A stretch of DNA of 64,000 nucleotides from Catonia carolina (GCA_035578175.1 JAQMRL010000006.1:28404393-28468392), one strand, 5' to 3'; shown: positions 36,628 through 47,797, counted from the first letter of the stretch. Notes: generated from the letters alone by a model not told the origin. Numbers and translations: made by a program.

Positions 36628-39600
36628 ATGGCTTTGAATAGCGACACCTTGTGTATCGACTATCTAATGAAGGACGATATTCTGTTCGAGCTGAAATGTA
36701 GGGGTGTTAATGTTGGGGGATCTGTTTCCGAATTAAGAACTAAACTCAGAAAGGTTATTGCTCAGAATATTGTGCCCTCTGGTGCATATCTTGACATCCA
36801 TTCCTTGGATAAAGAACTGAACCAATTAACCTTAAGGTTACACAGTTTCGTTGATGAACTTGAAAACGTAGAACCGCCGATCACGGTGAGGTATTTTAAG
36901 GGTCTGTGTGGCAGACTAACCTCGGTCAATAATAGGCTTATTATTTTGAAAAGCATATGTAGCGAGGAATTGTTGAATTCCGAAAAGATTAAGGAATTTG
37001 AGGACCATTTGTCAAATTTAGAGAGTTCCATACGCTCGATAAAGAAAATGTGCATTAATGAAAATGTTATTCCCTTGGAAGGTCCCAATACTAATTCAAC
37101 TAAAAATGTTAATGAAGTTACCCAAGGTACCAGTAGCAATAACGTTATAGGTAATCCACTTAGTCAGAGTTCTGTTGCTTTAGTAAACAATAGTCAGACA
37201 TTTTCTTTATACGGGAAGTTACCCCATCCGGCTGAAAAGGTTCTGTGCAAGTTACCCAATTGTAATGGATTTAGTGTTGATGATTTATTGAAACTTTTCC
37301 GCATAGGGATAAATTTACTTGAATCTTTTCCCGATATAAGAAACAGCATTGTATCTCTATTATTGCCTTATGTCACATGTCCTCTGCGTGATATTTTAGT
37401 GAAGCACACTAATTCTCAAAATTTTTACGAGTTTCAACGAGAGGCTATACTTACCTTTATTCCAGCAAGGCAATTTGTTGAATTGAAACAAAACTTGTTC
37501 TTCAGAAGTCAAAATATTGGGGAAGATTTGCACAAATACATTTCTAACATAAAAGAAGCTGCTGCTATTTTGCAACTAGGTTTAGGGGAAGCCGAAATTG
37601 TTAATAATATTGTTGATGGTTTGTCACCGGAAACTAGGTCTTGTCTTGTAATGAGCAACAGACCAAACAACTTCGCCGATCTGAATTTGTTGTGTGTTCA
37701 GGTTATGAATACACTGTTTACGGATAATAAGCGACAAAACCCTGTAAACGAAATCAATAGATTTTCTACTCAAAATAAAACCATACCCATTTGCAACTTC
37801 TGCCATAAATCCGGGCATGTAGTAGCTAATTGTTTCAAGAAAGCTGCGGTTGGAAGGAATTCTCCTTCCCACACCAATAGTAATCAACATATTCCAAAAA
37901 AACTAGTTCCTAACGGGGTTGATTTAGTTAGCCTGCCTCGTTATTCTCTTGTCAAGCCTAACTACAATATTAAATTTTCTCCTATTTGTTATTTATGTAA
38001 TGCTCGTGGGCATTACATTTGGCATTGTTTCCGTTTTATGCGTAATAATACTAAGAGTTTCCAGCTCAGGCGTGAACATAATAAAAATGTTAAGTTTCCT
38101 GAAAAATCCAATTGTAATTTGAGGAATAGTTATTCTCAATCGGTCCGTTGGCCCAAGTCGGTTGATGGTGTGTTGCGTCCCTGCCGCACCGATGTTGTAA
38201 ACGTTTGCCCAGTTAGGAGTCGACCTAGGGTTAATCTTGTCTTTCATTCTCAGGAGGTTCCTGCTCTTTTAGATTCAGGTTCTGTAAGGTCATTCATGAG
38301 TCTTGATTTTTTTTATTCCATAAATTTTTCCCGTAATATTAAAGATATAAAAGACTCCGATGTTTTGTGTTCATCTGCTACCAGCTCTAAGCTGAATGTT
38401 ATTTACGAAGTCATTTGTAAAATCAAAATCGACCGTTTCTCTTGGAATTTTCCTGTGTTAGTGGCTAGTAATCTTGCCTGTCCTTTCATTTTGGGCTCCG
38501 ATTTCTTTATTCACACCGGATTAGTTCTCGATTTGTCTACTTCTTTATTTTATTTCAAGTTTCTTCCCAAATATAAACTTTCCCTTTATAATGATTCTTC
38601 TTCTCTTGTTATTGAAGAACATCCGGTAGAGTCGCTTGACTCTGATGGCTTTGACTGGCGCAATTTAATTTCCCACTTGGACAAAGAACAACGTGAACAA
38701 GCTGTGGAGTTGTTTAATTGTTTCTCGGACGTCTTAACGACTCGTCTGGGTCTAACCCACCTAGTGGAGTATGACGTCAAGTTAGATAATACTACCCCTG
38801 TTAAATCTCACCCGTACGTCTTAGCCCCACCCAAAATGCTCCTTTTACGTGAACTTGTTGAAAAGTTGCTCGAACAAGGCATTATTGAGCCAAGCAACTC
38901 GTCATACGCCAGTCCCGCTTTTGTTGTTACTCGAGATGATCGAAAACCACGTATGGTTATCGATTATCGAAAATTAAATCAACACGTCGATGTCGAAGCT
39001 GTTCCCCTCCCCAATCTACATTCCTGTTTCGATTGGTTTGGTAAGGCCAAATATTTTACGGTACTTGACCTAAATTCTGCTTACCATCAAATTCCCCTTT
39101 CCCAAAAATCTAAACACGTTACCAGTTTTTGTACACCCTGGATGTTATACCAGTTTACGCGTATTCCTTTCGGTTTAGCTACTGGTGGTCAAGTGCTATC
39201 CCGTCTATTAGATCAAATATTTCATGACGTTAAATTTAAATATGTGTTCAATTTTTTGGATGATGTGTTGATTTTCTCGGACGATTTTGATGCACATGTC
39301 GAGCATGTGCGCGATATACTTCTGCGTTTGTCCAATGCCGGTCTGACGGTCAATCCTGAAAAAGTTAAATTTGCTGTAAGTGAGGTTGGCTTTCTTGGTC
39401 ATCTCATTTCAGCTGGTGGTGTTAAAGTTAATCCGGAACGTACTGTGGCTATTCTTAATTTCCCTCCGCCTAAAAATGCGAAAGCTGTATCAAGATTTGT
39501 TGGAATGGTGAACTTCTTTAGGAAATTCATTCCAAGGTTTTCGGAAATCGCCGCACCTCTCAACGCCCTTCGCGGGAAAAGAAGTACTTTTCGTTGGAGT

Positions 39601-40788
39601 GAAGAGGCTCAATTGGCTTTCGACACCTTAAAAGGTGCTATCAGCAATCCACCTGTTTTACGCATACCCGACTTCGAGAAGAGCTTCATATTGCAGACTG
39701 ATGCAAGTTCTTGTGCCTTAGGCGCTGTTCTGCTGCAAGAGATTGATGGCTCGCGTCAACCTGTAGCCTACGCATCTAGAAGTTTAAGTCTTCAAGAAAA
39801 GAAGGGGTCGGCGTACGAATTGGAATGTTTAGCTGTTGTATACGGTATGGAAAAGTTTCGGCCGTATCTGGAACACCGCGAGTTCGCTCTCGAAACCGAT
39901 AATCAGGCTTTGTCGTGGCTACTAGCGAGACCTAGATCTTTAGGTAAATTAGGGCGATGGATAGCCAAAATAATGTCAATGAAGTTTACGGTTACGCATA
40001 TTAAAGGAACACAAAATGTGATTGCAGATACTTTGTCCAGAATGTTCGAGGAGAATGAGACTTCCGATGCTAATGAAGATGTCAATTGTTTTCCTATCCT
40101 TAATAGTTTTCCTTTAGCTTTCGCTGACATTGCTTCCCATCAAAACCAAGATCCTGAGTTGTCATCCATTGTTTGTTCTTTGAAGGACGGCAATCCCTCG
40201 TCGAAATATTATCTTTCAAAAGGTGTTCTATGCATCAAACCTTTAGGTCATTTCCCTTCTCGTATTGTTATTCCCTCTGTTTTAGTGGACATGGTTTTTG
40301 CATATTTCCACAACTCCTTATTAGGAGGTCATTTAGGATTTATTAAAACCCGTCATAAAATTTCCCAATACTTCTACTGGTCTTCCATGTCCAAAGACAT
40401 CGAAATTCGTATTAAGTCTTGTGATGTTTGCGCTACTAGCAAACCTTCTAGGAACACCAAGATTGGTCTCTTGGCTTCCACTGTTCCGTGTCGTCCTTTT
40501 CATGTTTTTCATATTGATTACGTAGGCCCTTTACCCCGTACTCGTTACGGCTACCGCTATATCTTAGTCATTGTCGATTCCTTTTCTAAGTTTACCTGGC
40601 TTTGCCCCATACGCGATGCTACTTCTGCTAATACGATCAAAGCTCTTAAAGACTATGTTTTTCAGAGTTTTGGTTTCCCCGACATTATCATTTCTGATAA
40701 TGCCTCTTGCTTTACTTCACATCTTTTTAAGAATTTCCTTTTCTCGCTAGGTATTAAGTCCGCTACGTTATCCCCTTATCATCCCTAA
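36628..40788 (+). CDS. Gag-Pol polyprotein of Ty3/gypsy element, interrupted in integrase
   Basis: I place the start at 36628 because its context is ACCATGG; the frame is open from 36553. Positions counted from there: gag about 1-380; two CCHC zinc knuckles at about 388 (CNFCHKSGHVVANC) and 453 (CYLCNARGHYIWHC); aspartic protease DSG at about 549; reverse transcriptase with FLDDVLIF at about 876; RNase H with QTDASS at about 1024; integrase with an HHCC zinc region from about 1230 and catalytic Asp residues in HIDYVGP and ISDNAS. Gag and pol share one frame. A TAA at 40786-40788 falls where relatives have Gln after YHP, just before the Glu of the DDE triad, so the copy is disabled as it stands. 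The same frame stays open to 41421. Confidence 0.95.
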   Translation: MALNSDTLCIDYLMKDDILFELKCRGVNVGGSVSELRTKLRKVIAQNIVPSGAYLDIHSLDKELNQLTLRLHSFVDELENVEPPITVRYFKGLCGRLTSVNNRLIILKSICSEELLNSEKIKEFEDHLSNLESSIRSIKKMCINENVIPLEGPNTNSTKNVNEVTQGTSSNNVIGNPLSQSSVALVNNSQTFSLYGKLPHPAEKVLCKLPNCNGFSVDDLLKLFRIGINLLESFPDIRNSIVSLLLPYVTCPLRDILVKHTNSQNFYEFQREAILTFIPARQFVELKQNLFFRSQNIGEDLHKYISNIKEAAAILQLGLGEAEIVNNIVDGLSPETRSCLVMSNRPNNFADLNLLCVQVMNTLFTDNKRQNPVNEINRFSTQNKTIPICNFCHKSGHVVANCFKKAAVGRNSPSHTNSNQHIPKKLVPNGVDLVSLPRYSLVKPNYNIKFSPICYLCNARGHYIWHCFRFMRNNTKSFQLRREHNKNVKFPEKSNCNLRNSYSQSVRWPKSVDGVLRPCRTDVVNVCPVRSRPRVNLVFHSQEVPALLDSGSVRSFMSLDFFYSINFSRNIKDIKDSDVLCSSATSSKLNVIYEVICKIKIDRFSWNFPVLVASNLACPFILGSDFFIHTGLVLDLSTSLFYFKFLPKYKLSLYNDSSSLVIEEHPVESLDSDGFDWRNLISHLDKEQREQAVELFNCFSDVLTTRLGLTHLVEYDVKLDNTTPVKSHPYVLAPPKMLLLRELVEKLLEQGIIEPSNSSYASPAFVVTRDDRKPRMVIDYRKLNQHVDVEAVPLPNLHSCFDWFGKAKYFTVLDLNSAYHQIPLSQKSKHVTSFCTPWMLYQFTRIPFGLATGGQVLSRLLDQIFHDVKFKYVFNFLDDVLIFSDDFDAHVEHVRDILLRLSNAGLTVNPEKVKFAVSEVGFLGHLISAGGVKVNPERTVAILNFPPPKNAKAVSRFVGMVNFFRKFIPRFSEIAAPLNALRGKRSTFRWSEEAQLAFDTLKGAISNPPVLRIPDFEKSFILQTDASSCALGAVLLQEIDGSRQPVAYASRSLSLQEKKGSAYELECLAVVYGMEKFRPYLEHREFALETDNQALSWLLARPRSLGKLGRWIAKIMSMKFTVTHIKGTQNVIADTLSRMFEENETSDANEDVNCFPILNSFPLAFADIASHQNQDPELSSIVCSLKDGNPSSKYYLSKGVLCIKPLGHFPSRIVIPSVLVDMVFAYFHNSLLGGHLGFIKTRHKISQYFYWSSMSKDIEIRIKSCDVCATSKPSRNTKIGLLASTVPCRPFHVFHIDYVGPLPRTRYGYRYILVIVDSFSKFTWLCPIRDATSANTIKALKDYVFQSFGFPDIIISDNASCFTSHLFKNFLFSLGIKSATLSPYHP

Positions 40789-41421
40789 CCTTCCAATGCC
40801 GAAAGGTTTAATAGAAACCTCAAGGCGGCTTTAATCGCTTTCCATTCCGATTCGCAATCCAATTGGGATCAGTCCCTTACCTGGTTGCAACTCGCATTTA
40901 ATACTTCTTTCCATGATTCAATAAAAACCTCACCGTTCAATATTATTTTTAAAATTTTTCCCTCGTGTCCTTTGTCTAATTTGTGGAAAATCAATGATCT
41001 GCTGCCGCAAGATGCAAGTTCAGCTACTGAAGTGTGGAAGAGCGCGAAGGATAATTTAATTAAAGCCAGGAAGCGTTTTGCTCAATATTATAATAAAGGA
41101 AGGAAGGACAATGTATTCCAAGTTGGAGATTTAGTTTGGTGTTTGAAGCACAACTTAAGTTCAGCCATAAATCGTCAATCAGCTAAGCTCATGACCCGAT
41201 GGTTTGGACCTTTTATTATCGTCAAATTCCTCACGCCTGTTACTGTTGAATTAGCACATCCAGGTGATTCTACGTGTGTGAGAAAAGCACACGTTTCCCA
41301 ACTCAAGGTCGCTTATGGACCTGTTCGTCATTTGGATATTCCCACTACTTGTAACGACGACGTCTCCGATGGTGATGTTTTGGATTCTTCGTCTGCTGAT
41401 TTTTGTCCCGTTTCGTCCTAA
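40789..41421 (+). pseudogene. Integrase C-terminal part, downstream of the stop
   Basis: In the same frame as the upstream polyprotein. It begins with the NAERFNRNL segment that contains the third catalytic residue of integrase, followed by the SPFNIIF and VGDLVW motifs of the C-terminal domain (the latter typical of the gypsy GPY/F region). It has no initiation signal of its own and would be made only by readthrough. No chromodomain is apparent. Confidence 0.9.
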
Positions 41422-42225
41422 ATGTAGGATATACCTATTTGTACTTGGAATTTGGTTGTTGTGCCTTTTCCATGTCCCTTGTTTTTCTACGTCCCTTTTG
41501 GGGATTCTCGACTTGTCTTTCTTCATCCTTTGTGATGTGTGTTGTTTTTGCTTTGTCTTCCTTAGGGTTTTGTTGTACCCTGTCTTTGGTGCTTTTGAGG
41601 TTTTTCCTCAAGTGCCTCCTTGGGATTTCGTTCGGGGAGACGTCCTCGAACCCCTAAACTTGGACCCTTGGTCCTCTGGCCTGTTTGGCCTCTCTTAGGG
41701 TTTACTAACCCTGTTGGACACAGCGAGTCCTTGCTTAGTTTAGTTTTGTAAATTTTAGTTTTGTCTGGTATGGCTCTTGTTTTGGGTTTTCGGTTGTGGT
41801 GTGGTGTTGGAGGTGCTGTGTTTGCTACATCTTCCCTTAGTTGGGCGGGTGTGCCAAATACTGTCACCATGGACTTGGGAAGTCCCCTTGCTTTTCCGAT
41901 CGCTTCCCTTAGCTGGGCGGTTGTTGGGCGAGTGGGGAAAACTTTTCAGTCCGTTTTTTGTTGTTGTTGGTCACGCGAGGGTGATGACCTTAACTACACC
42001 CGCGGGGTTTCGTCGCGCCTGGAGGACGACGTTAAATACCTCCTATTCTGGGGGGTCGATGTTGGTCACGCGAAGGAGATGACCTAAACTACTCCTGTGG
42101 GGTTGCTGGGGGGGTGAATGTCAGTCGCGCTTGGGGTCGACTTTAAACTCCCTGTTCTTTCTCTCCTCTCGGCTGGGGCAAACTAAACCATTTCTTGGTT
42201 TTGTTTGTTCTTGGCGGGGGGAGTC
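41422..42225 (+). other. Untranslated 3' interior of the retrotransposon
   Basis: About 800 bp, T- and G-rich, between pol and the 3' LTR. It has internal near-repeats built on GTTGGTCACGCGA and GATGACCT (about 41967 and 42063). The overlapping small frames on both strands show no conserved motif and I do not call them. A purine run GCGGGGGGAG at about 42214-42223 just before the LTR is the likely polypurine tract. Confidence 0.7.
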
Positions 42226-43635
42226 TGTAACGTTTTTTTTTTGCAACGTTACGTGGGTTTCCTTTTTATTCTTTCCTCCTTTCTGCTTGTTACGCTAGTT
42301 CGATGCACTACGTGTTTGCTATTCATCGCGCCGGGCCTTCCAAGTGAGTCTTGTGCGTGACGTCACGCTGCTGTTTCACTCGGCCCTGTTTTCGGCAGTA
42401 ATCTGCCTGTTCGTTACTTGCTCTTGTAATGGCCGGACGTACAGTGCCGTGCTGATTTTTATTATGTCTTAAATAATTATTTAAAATGTTTTTTTCTTCG
42501 TTTCTACGTATTACCCTTCTAGGGTTCAAGACTTAGTTCAAGACTTAGTTCGAGATACTTTTCAAATTTCACTTCAAGATTCATGTCGAGATTAACATAA
42601 AATGGTACTTGGAGATTCATGTCGTCATTGTCTAACCAGAGGTTCACAGACCGGGGTTCGATGTCTCTAGGGGTCATGTAAATTGCGAGTGTGGTCCAAA
42701 ACATCCTGCCTATCTGAGGTTTTGACTGGTTAATTGCGTCTGTATGAAAATAATTTGGATTATTAGAGGTATGAGAAAATTTATTTTATTTTCACTGGGG
42801 ATTGTGTGTATTTCGTCTACCTTTGAATCGTTTCTTCTGGAACCTTCGAGATACTAATTTTCCATATAATTTTAACATATCTGGCCGACAAGGCGATACA
42901 TGCGGCGAACAGAATTTAACTCAGCAACGTCTAGACATGAATCCTTCATAATAAAATAAATCAATTTAAATTTTTAAAAATATTTTTCTATTTGTTCAAT
43001 TAACTTGTTGCTCAGCAAAATTATTTAATGAAGAAAATGAATTATCTTATTATTTAATATCTTTAAATAAATTTCTCACTGGCTTCTTTAATATGCCTTT
43101 TCTAAATTAACAAAAATATGAATTTTGAATATGGATCTGTATACATATCATTTTAAAGATTGATGAGTGTTGTCACATTAAAATTTATTTATTCAATTCA
43201 TATGTATGTATATATATATATTCTTTAAAATTTTCTTTAAAACTTGGGAATTCCCTATTTAATTTTACCAATGCATTAAATATTAAATAAATTAATTTAT
43301 TCAGCTGAATTTTAACGCACTTGCTAGTCAAAATTAATTTTCTGTAGGATTGTAATAATTAATCTTTTGAATAATATTATTATTAATTTGTTTATTGATG
43401 TATGCGCTGAGTTTTGTCTCTAGAGTTTTTTTTGTTTTTTTTTAAGGAAATTAATTGTAATAGAATCTTTTGATTAGAAACTTGTTATTTATTAAAAGTA
43501 TATTTTGTAGATTTATGTGCAGTACCGTGTCTTTATTTTATGTATCACAACAACACCTTTTTTACTGTAACCTCGTTACCAGTTTTGCTAAATGTTTTTG
43601 GACGTCCTTGTGCGGCGTTGAGCAAAGAGGTTACA
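42226..43635 (+). repeat. 3' LTR
   Basis: Near-identical to the 5' LTR. Visible differences: one extra T in the first homopolymer, GAGTGTGG for GAGTATGG, and TTATTCAATT for TTAGTCAATT. Confidence 0.95.
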
Positions 43636-44099
43636 ATACACATTTGTCGTAAACATTAAAAAAAACTAAGGCTGAAATCTTAAAAAAATTTGATATTTTT
43701 ACAAGTTTTCGTAAGAATAAAAAGCAGAAAATCGCTAATTACCGCTAAACTAAGCATTATACAAAACAATGTTTGAAATAAAAGTTGTAGGATTTTAAAT
43801 TCTCTACAACTTTTATTTAAGACATTTTTGCGCTTAAATGCATATTAAAGCCGCAATCTTAAAAAAAACAATTTTTTACGAAAAAAACAACCTCCCCAAG
43901 AAATTCAGAAGATATGGCGTCTACCTTATCTTGTAGAGCATAAAAAGAATTAGTAAATGACGCGATTTTTAAAAAAAACTCGTACGACCCGTTTTTGAGA
44001 AAATCGCAAGAAGTGAAAAATTACACGAATAAGCTACTACATCCGGTTGAACGATTTTGATGAAAATGTTTGTGTCGGGTCCAGTAGTGGTATCTAACT

Positions 44100-45218
44100 T
44101 GTAGGATGAACTTGACCTACATTTTGTTTAGTGGACAAGGTCGAACAGACAGGTTGACCACTACTTAATTTTTAAGTAGAAAAGATCAAATCTAGTAATA
44201 CCTGGTATATAAATTTGTTAAAACTTTTAAATAATATTAATATCTTTATAATGTATAGATACTGGTAAATAATAATAGCAGTTTTTTTTAATTAATAGAA
44301 TATCAGTTAATTTTCAATCATTTTTATAATTTGTAACATACGAACAACGAGATTAGTAATGAGTACTACTTTATCAAAATGAACAACTAAATCATATTTA
44401 GTAAAAAGTAAATTAAAAATCGAAATTAAGATAAAATATTTAATTAAAAACATTTATAACTATAGTAATATACAGTGTATATTTTTAAACAGTGATCCGA
44501 TTTTTCTGAACAGTTTTAAAATATTCAATCAAAATTCAAAGAAGATACAGTCGCTTGAATCATGAAATCGTGGAGCGGTACGCCATCAACCATCCGTACC
44601 GAACGCATTGTATGTGAACGCTCCAGTAAAAATTAAAATCATAATATTTAAAGATACTAATTTATGTCAAATAATGTACCAAAGAGTGGACAGAGTTGTG
44701 AGCTATATTATATAGTAAAATTTTGAATGGAAGTTCGGAAAATAGATTGAATTACTTCAAGTTTGAAATATCAAGATTCCAGTTTTGTAGACCGACGCTA
44801 TCAACCAACGCTTCATTCATGTTCAAGAAATTGTAACGGGAACCGGTAAAAGTCAACTAAATATTTATTTTCATTAACTGATATCAATATAAAATTCTAT
44901 TTATCAATTTATAAAGAAGTCAAAATTAATTAATAATCAAAATTTCTAAATATAAAACCAGTATTACATTTACATTTTAAATAAGTACCGATATTCTTTT
45001 GTTTTATTTAAAATTTTTCAATTGTTGTACTTTGTAAGTTATTAGAATAAACAATAAACAATTATAAGTCAATAAACCCTGAGATTATTTTGATATAGAG
45101 TCATTATTTTGTTATATTAATAATTATTTAATTTATTTTTTATTTAACTAAAAGTCTTAAATCAAAATTTTTGTCTATTTATTTTATTTTTAAATTGTAC
45201 AACCGTAGTGTTGCTACA
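44100..45218 (+). mobile_element. Solo LTR of another LTR retrotransposon
   Basis: A 1,119-bp insertion in the family A repeat flanked by AACT (44096-44099, 45219-45222). Ends are TGTAGGATG and GTTGCTACA, so TG...CA with inverted TGTAG/CTACA. AATAAA signals lie near the right end (about 45047-45075). No internal coding region remains, which fits LTR-LTR recombination. It differs from the LTRs of the element at 35026-43635. Confidence 0.75.
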
Positions 45219-45426
45219 AACTTAAGTTTCAGGTTTCAAGTTCGTACGATATTCCGTTCTTGAGATATTCTGTTCATACACACACACACACAGACCAATC
45301 GCTAAAAACATGTTGTTTGGATTAGGGGGTCTGAAAACGTGTAGATTCAGTGAAAACTCGATTTCGAAAAATCGACATGAAAACAATACTTTCCTTCCTA
45401 TTTATTCATATAGGCAAGAGAAAGTA

Positions 45427-45935
45427 ATAAGAAAAAAGTTTCCAATAAGCATGGGTCCGAAAACCATTCTTTTGCGAGTTACGGCAAGCGAAAGATTTCG
45501 CCTGGAATTCAGTTCGCCTTGTGAAATGAATTCATGTATTTTAATTTAATAAAAATCAGATTTTATAAAGTTTGTGTTATTTTTTACTGGACTATTTTAC
45601 ATCATACTCTTCAGAATTAAATTCTCTACAAATTCTGCTTAAAATTTTGACATGTTTGTTAACAATTTAACAAAGACATGTTTTTCGATATCTTATTTTC
45701 GGTATTTTGTCAGATATTTCAGAAGTGACTGTACTTACAGATGTGGGGACAGGTTTTATTTGATTTTTCAGCTCATTTTGCATAAAACCTGTTTGATTAC
45801 CAACCTTAACTAATGCCCTAAAAATTTAAGTACGAATTCATTTCACAGGGGGAACTGAATTCCAGACGAAATCTTTCGCTAGCAATAACTTGTTAAGAAT
45901 GGTTTTCGAACTTATGTTTATTGGAAACTTTTTCC
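45427..45935. repeat. Fold-back inverted repeat element
   Basis: Two arms of about 100 bases (left AAGTTTCCAATAAGCATGGG, then CGAAAACCATTCTT, GCGAAAGATTTCGCCTGG; right the complement) surround a 300-bp spacer. No transposase. It lies directly after the family A end and looks like a fold-back MITE. A related sequence segment occurs near 28930. Confidence 0.7.
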
Positions 45936-46021
45936 TTATTTTTAGTTGTATAATCAGTTCCTGAAGTATGATCCGTTTCTCGTGAAACACCCTGTATAGT
46001 ATATACTTCAGTATATTCGAT

Positions 46022-46300
46022 GTTGTTGTTTAGGTCATCAGCCTTTCGGCTGATTTGAACCTAGAGGCTTTACTAAAACGAGAAGTGAGGTGGTTTACCA
46101 CTGTTTTCCTCACTGAGTGGAAAAGTATGCTTATCAGCGTGCCAGGCACTCTAAAAACATATACTTTTCACCCTGCAAATTACACTTTCATTTCATTTAC
46201 CACACGGTCTGGGTGTATAATGAAATTCATTACTTTCAAACGAGATAACTGACTTTCTTTTACAAATAAAACACAGACTCTGTCTTATACACCTCTACAG
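46022..46300 (+). repeat. Family B repeat, truncated
   Basis: Starts TTGTTTAGGTCATCAGCC, follows the family order to CATTACTTTCAAACGAGATA, and fades near 46300. It is the last recognisable host repeat before the viral element, so the left boundary of that element lies to its right. Confidence 0.7.
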
Positions 46301-46510
46301 TTGTTTCAAATTACGTAGATAGAAACTCTTACCCTGGGGGATGTTTTAGATGTTTTTTAAAAACTAATTCCATGTTTGAAATAAAATCCCTCTACTATTT
46401 TTTAATGGTTTATATTACACGTTAGTAGTGAACCTATGTTGGTTCTGCGTCTCCGCCATTTTGTTTTTTGTAGTGGATGTTGTGGAGTAGATTTATATAG
46501 GGTGGTTGGA

Positions 46511-46855
46511 GGGGAGTAAGAGGTTGTATCCTCGGCCAATCAGGACACACCGTCTTTTGTTATCGCTTTAAGTTAGCTCCGCCCATTTCCGGAGGGGTGA
46601 GTATGAGGTTGTATTCTCGACCAATCAGGGTACACCGTCTTTTGTTATCGCTTTAAGTTAGCTCCGCCCATTTCCGGAGGGGAGATGGTGGTTGTTGTGT
46701 CTTCGACCATTCAGGGTACACCGTTTTTTGTTATCGCTTTAGGTAAGCTCCGCCCATTTCCGGAGATGGCGGTTGTTGTGTGCTCGACTAACCAGGGAAC
46801 ACTGTCGTTTGTTATCGCTTTAGGTAAGCACCGCCCATTTCCGGAGGGGGAGACG
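46511..46855 (+). repeat. Four tandem ~85-bp units with CCAAT and GC boxes
   Basis: The block TTATCGCTTTA recurs at 46561, 46646, 46732 and 46813 (spacings 85, 86, 81). Each unit carries CTCCGCCCATTTCCGGAG or a close variant (a GC box and an ETS-like CCGGA), and the first two carry GACCAATCAGG-type CCAAT boxes. The frames at 46685-47068 are repeat-derived. The motif content suggests an enhancer or terminal regulatory array; that is inference. Confidence 0.8.
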
Positions 46856-46920
46856 GAGGTATTCTCAATGTTAAAATATGTGTTCACAAAGAACCGGTGG
46901 ATAATAATCATAGTTTATTT

Positions 46921-46965
46921 AAGTGTGTGTGTGTGTGCGTGTGTGTGTGCGCGTGTGTGTGTTTC
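46921..46965 (+). repeat. TG/CG microsatellite
   Basis: GTGTGTGTGTGCGTGTGTGT and continuing, directly before the 167-bp repeat pair. Confidence 0.9.
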
Positions 46966-47033
46966 CTGTATAGACAATGGAGAATTATTTTGCCTTCAAG
47001 ATTGTTTACCAGACTTGATCGTCGACGAGCGAA

Positions 47034-47372
47034 CCGTGAGAACAGGATACGTGAAGAACGTTAATTGAACAAGATGTTATCAGCATAACACGCAAACCGG
47101 GTCGTCAACGGACAGGTGTAATTTTATACCGGATGCAGATGCTTGTTAATTTATAACTAAAGTCGAACACCAGATGGTGGCTATTAGTCACAACTGTCAC
47201 CCGTGAGAACAGGATACGTGAAGAACGTTAATTGAACAAGATGTTATCAGCATAATTGTACACGCAAACCGGGTCGTCAACGGACAGGTGTAATTTTATA
47301 CCGGATGCAGATGCTTGTTAATTTATAACTAAAGTCGAACACCAGATGGTGGCTATTAGTCACAACTGTCAC
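47034..47372 (+). repeat. Two direct repeats of ~167-172 bp
   Basis: Unit 1 is 47034-47200 and unit 2 is 47201-47372; both start CCGTGAGAACAGGATACG and end CACAACTGTCAC. Unit 2 has five extra bases (ATTGT) after CAGCATA. A partial third copy (CAGATGCTTGTTACTTCATA, CACCAGATGGTGGCTATTA) follows at about 47416-47475. No coding frame. Confidence 0.9.
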
Positions 47373-47535
47373 ACTTAATCAAATTGTCATGCGGGCGTGT
47401 ATAGAAGAAAATAGTGTGCAGATGCTTGTTACTTCATAACTATAGTCTAACAGCACCAGATGGTGGCTATTAATTAAATTGTCATGCGGGTGTGTAAACA
47501 GTGAGCATGTGTTGGTAAACCGGGATAAAGATCGG

Positions 47536-47797
47536 ACACATAAAGAAAATAATAATATATGAAAAATACATTGTACGTTGGAATAAATATTTTAAAAACC
47601 GGATGGAAGTAATTAATACAAGCGAGCCACTACTACAAAAAATTACACGAATAAAATAAATGTAATTCAGACCGTCTACATCCTGTTGACCAGGATACAT
47701 AAAGAAAATAATAATACTTGAAAAATACATTGTACGTTAGGAAAAATACTTTAAAAACCGGATGGAAGTAATTAATACAACCGTGCCACTACTACAT
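47536..47797 (+). repeat. Two direct repeats, period 158 bp
   Basis: Copies at about 47536-47638 and 47694-47797 share CATAAAGAAAATAATAAT, TGAAAAATACATTGTACGTT and AACCGGATGGAAGTAATTAA. Together with the two arrays to the left they make 1.3 kb of noncoding repeats at the left end of the viral element. Confidence 0.85.

Larger units (their letters stand above)
35026..43635 (+). mobile_element. Ty3/gypsy LTR retrotransposon, full-length, young
   Basis: An 8,610-bp element with 1,409- and 1,410-bp LTRs and a 4-bp duplication ATAC (35022-35025, 43636-43639). One open frame holds gag and pol in the order protease, reverse transcriptase, RNase H, integrase, which defines Ty3/gypsy. By eye the LTRs differ by about two substitutions and one T in a homopolymer, so insertion was recent. 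A nonsense codon interrupts the integrase. No env-like frame. I could not identify the primer-binding site with confidence. Confidence 0.95.
34826..45424 (+). repeat. Family A repeat, split by an LTR retrotransposon and a solo LTR
   Basis: Family A sequence is found in three pieces that join in order: 34826-35025, 43636-44099 and 45219-45424, ending TATAGGCAAGAGAAAGT. Both breaks show 4-bp target duplications (ATAC and AACT), so they are insertions into a once continuous repeat. Confidence 0.85.

Noticed and set aside
41315..42087. Overlapping frames of 84-127 residues after pol
   Set aside because: No motif, mutually overlapping, in the noncoding 3' interior of the retrotransposon; not an env gene.
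46685..47068. 127-residue open frame
   Set aside because: Lies in the 85-bp tandem repeats and the TG microsatellite; the protein is just the repeat translated.
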